Origin: Verrucomicrobiia bacterium
GTDB lineage: Bacteria > Verrucomicrobiota > Verrucomicrobiia > Limisphaerales > UBA9464
Assembly: GCA_019634635.1 (NCBI GenBank)
Contig: JAHCBB010000014.1
Location: forward strand, 1-64,000
Length of the DNA stretch: 64,000 nucleotides
Direction of reading: 5' to 3'
Each line of letters begins with the position of its first letter. Position 1 is the first letter of the stretch. The notes under the pieces were generated by a model that was given only the letters and a program-made list of their open reading frames with translations, was not told the DNA's origin and did not search any database. This document shows positions 62,701 to 64,000 of this stretch, in pieces. The position numbers and the translations under genes were made by a program.

Positions 62701-64000
62701 GTGCAACACCTGGGTCTTTGGCGGCCCCCCCCCCTGAACCGTGAACAGAACCCAACGATCCGGGTTGGGCCCCACGATCATTACCGGCGCCTCGGTGCCC
62801 GTCCGGAATGCGTCGGCATCCAGGATGATCTCCAGTCCGCTCGACCGGTATCCCAGATCCACGGGCTGTGTCGTGGTCACCCAGACGGAGGCCTGGGCCG
62901 TGATCAGGTTGGTGACGCCGACCGACATCCCGGGAACGGGCCAGAAATCCGGACTCGACCATGCGAACCGGTAGTAGCCGACGCGGTCCGTCGTGAAGGA
63001 CAATTCGCCAACCCCGTTCGTCGCCAAGGTCACCTGGCGGACGCCCAGTTCCTCGGCACGATAGCCCCGGAACTTCAACTGCCAGTCCCGCTGGCCCGGA
63101 TCCGGTCGCGGCGGCCAGACCGGGGAGGCGCCCTGCAGGCGCTTCAATTCCTCGCCGGCCACCTCTCGGCCGAGGCTGTCCACCCAGATTTCCCACCAAT
63201 ACTCCCGCGTGATCCGCACCGCGCCCGTGGTGACAACTGGCCGGCCGTCGGCGTCCTTCGCCTGGAACTCTATCCGGATGGCTTCTCCGGGCCGCGGCAG
63301 GTTTCGCAGCGGCCGCGCCCGCACCGCGTAGGCCTCGCGAGTGACCCGGAGCTCGGCGGACCCCGTGACCTGACGTCGTCCTGCATCGGACACGTTCGCA
63401 GTGACGGAGTACACTTGGTCCCCCGAATCGGCATCTGTATCCATGGCGAAGACCGCACGTCCGGCGGCGTCGAGGTGCAACGTTTCCCGCCGGACCTCAG
63501 CGGGCATGACGTCATGACGCCAGGGCCACGATGATCCGCTCTCCTGCAGCCAGGGATAGTCGCGGGTCACCGGCCAGATCCATTGGAAGGGACGCCGATG
63601 CACCACCACCTCGACGGTCCCTCCGGAAACCGGAGACCCGAAATAGTACGTAGCCTCAATCTCCACGGTGAGTGGCTCCCCGGGTCGCACCGCACCGGCG
63701 GGCGCCGTGCTTTCCGGAGCCCGGGACGCCGTCACGGTCACCTCGAACTCCGGAAGCCGGTATTCCTCGAGTCGGAAGAGGGTCTCCGTGCCCACAGGCT
63801 CCCCGTTGGCGCTTCCGGTGATGAACGTGACGGTGTACAATCCGAGGCCCGCCTGCGGACGCGTCTCGAATTGGCCCCAAGCCGCCCCGAAGGCATCGAG
63901 CGTCATGACACCGTTGGTCACGGTCGTCCCCTGGGGATCCCGCAATTCAAACCATAGCAACTGACCAACCGGCGTCAGATACGTCCCCTCCACCCGGCGT
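59731..64000 (-). CDS. Bacterial alpha-2-macroglobulin family protein (5' end outside window)
   Basis: At least 1420 residues; the frame stays open to the right edge, so the signal/lipobox and first macroglobulin domain are missing. The visible part has MG-type beta domains (RLPEFEVTVTASRAPESTAP), a bait-like region, the ANS-like segment FRETAYWNPAVLTDASGSAR with VTFRYPDATTRWGLRALA, and the thioester motif G-C-T-E-Q at about 61360-61375 in YGCTEQTMSRFLPAV. An alpha-toroid helical domain with GWWPGGDDDLWMTAYVVWGL and a C-terminal beta domain follow. Thioester-bearing bacterial macroglobulins trap proteases in the periplasm. Many pair with penicillin-binding protein 1C, which if present would lie outside the window. 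Confidence 0.93.
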   Translation of the reverse strand, partial: RRVEGTYLTPVGQLLWFELRDPQGTTVTNGVMTLDAFGAAWGQFETRPQAGLGLYTVTFITGSANGEPVGTETLFRLEEYRLPEFEVTVTASRAPESTAPAGAVRPGEPLTVEIEATYYFGSPVSGGTVEVVVHRRPFQWIWPVTRDYPWLQESGSSWPWRHDVMPAEVRRETLHLDAAGRAVFAMDTDADSGDQVYSVTANVSDAGRRQVTGSAELRVTREAYAVRARPLRNLPRPGEAIRIEFQAKDADGRPVVTTGAVRITREYWWEIWVDSLGREVAGEELKRLQGASPVWPPRPDPGQRDWQLKFRGYRAEELGVRQVTLATNGVGELSFTTDRVGYYRFAWSSPDFWPVPGMSVGVTNLITAQASVWVTTTQPVDLGYRSSGLEIILDADAFRTGTEAPVMIVGPNPDRWVLFTVQGGGPPKTQVLHLAGATRLVELDVTESLEPNAVLQAVLVDNRRILQDRKEIVVPPTRNFLTVGIEPDPASGPPGSEGALRITTRDAAGKPVVAQVAVSVVDDSLSAIQGDLAGDPRAFFFPRRYLPELPVQSGFNRGRYLRLVVDEDGRWLEEGTMGQDQAKFEVSEAMSPQLARRYGLNFMRGPDALVTDVSSAGFANVQRVLPIPAMARADRSTKSSGTGAAEPVVVVRSDFRETAYWNPAVLTDASGSARVTFRYPDATTRWGLRALAATEGAGVGLGTNVTRTFLPLSVRLQTPRFLVSGDQAVLSVVMDNSTDAPMKVSATLEAGHLTLIEWIRGDQRGTGNPPPVEVPPGGSTRMDWRTRAIEPGTAVLTATVRAQGHADSVRRTFPIVANGIEQWVSHAGRTTADDITVHLKLPPRRPDSANLAVRLTPSLAVTLLDALPYLADFPYGCTEQTMSRFLPAVVVRQTLATVGLDAATAMERAFGGISTNATGQVSPGLGSRKDLEKLDDMIGAGLKRLYDGQGQEAWGWWPGGDDDLWMTAYVVWGLRLAQQAGVEIEEERVNRAENWLRGQLVRLADRPDDAAWALHALASRLRTPERMGPESFEARAFQRAYDQRTELSAAGRALLAWAAHQYGEGDRARVLVENLSNGVIRDEAPDRSVLYSGAVRGGSTQPTAYWGSRGLMRRWGDTPVEATAFSVRSLLTLDPGNPLVQPAVAWLLQNRRGASWNNTRDTAITILCLTDYLRVSGELKQSLELELVVNGRTVATPRWTPADVLQAPAVFSVSRDLLGDTNEVRILRRGGEAPAYFSLEATCFTEGIPMPAGSGVFVRRELFRLVPVPTLLQGIREVSVPLGAEESVAAGDLVECRLVLEAKSDVEYVMIEDFKPAGFEATEVRSGWGKPAARLRNPEAPGAISERMPRGPDVPLYFEWRDRRAAAFASRMPAGLWEIRYRYRVETPGHFTELPAMAAAMYVPELRGNSAGREIRITEPQP

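Noticed and set aside
59737..63534. 1265-codon plus-strand open frame opposite the macroglobulin gene
   Set aside because: Biased Arg/Pro/Gly/His composition, no motif, and fully antisense to a clear family member.

Overview
The window is high-GC, densely coded bacterial chromosome and most likely comes from a Verrucomicrobiota member of the PVC superphylum (Limisphaerales/Pedosphaera-like). The grounds are an H-X9-DG prepilin with the [20 protein letters not shown] start typical of that phylum, three ECF sigma factors of PVC style (one fused to a large extracytoplasmic region), a CxPxR sulfatase, a WD40-bearing Hanks kinase, FG-GAP/ASPIC and ThuA proteins, and a PVC-style cytochrome oxidase cluster. 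The phylum call rests on family recognition, not on a marker tree. I see no rRNA, tRNA, CRISPR array, transposase or integrase.

Layout: 0-5 kb holds a prepilin (-), then an ECF sigma / small membrane protein (possible anti-sigma) / bactofilin-RDD membrane protein operon and an alpha/beta hydrolase (+). 5-13 kb is a minus-strand run: sulfatase, then the three subunits of a sodium-pumping biotin decarboxylase (gamma-alpha-beta), a GT9 glycosyltransferase and an MsbA-like ABC exporter. 13-29 kb is a plus-strand cassette: an ECF sigma factor followed by five closely spaced exported or membrane-anchored proteins, namely a 1009-aa protein with internal repeats, a phage-tail-collar-like protein, a 2991-aa giant whose C-terminal third looks like the rod and C-terminal domain of Tc-toxin-A-related proteins, an EF-hand-like calcium-repeat protein and a MORN/YwqK-repeat protein. 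This is my best candidate for an undescribed system.

29-39.5 kb holds a membrane Ser/Thr kinase with sixteen 42-residue WD40 repeats (-), a divergent TPR/FG-GAP/ASPIC protein (+) and a putative Tat-exported amidase (+). 39.5-47.6 kb is a decaying accessory zone. It has four copies of a MITE-like element with 14-bp terminal inverted repeats, a gene broken by an in-frame stop, a remnant of a glycoside-hydrolase-2-like gene, and an RND/HlyD adaptor fragment that stops at an element. Two apparently intact genes, a ThuA protein and the sigma/carboxypeptidase-regulatory fusion, sit among these.

47.7-50.4 kb encodes an M1 aminopeptidase with a HEAT-like tail. 50.4-59.6 kb is one long minus-strand respiratory operon: copper-protein-like exported protein, ctaA, ctaB, coxA, coxC, coxD, two small membrane proteins, coxB, sco1, DUF420 and finally ruvC. 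A bacterial alpha-2-macroglobulin with an intact thioester motif runs off the right edge.
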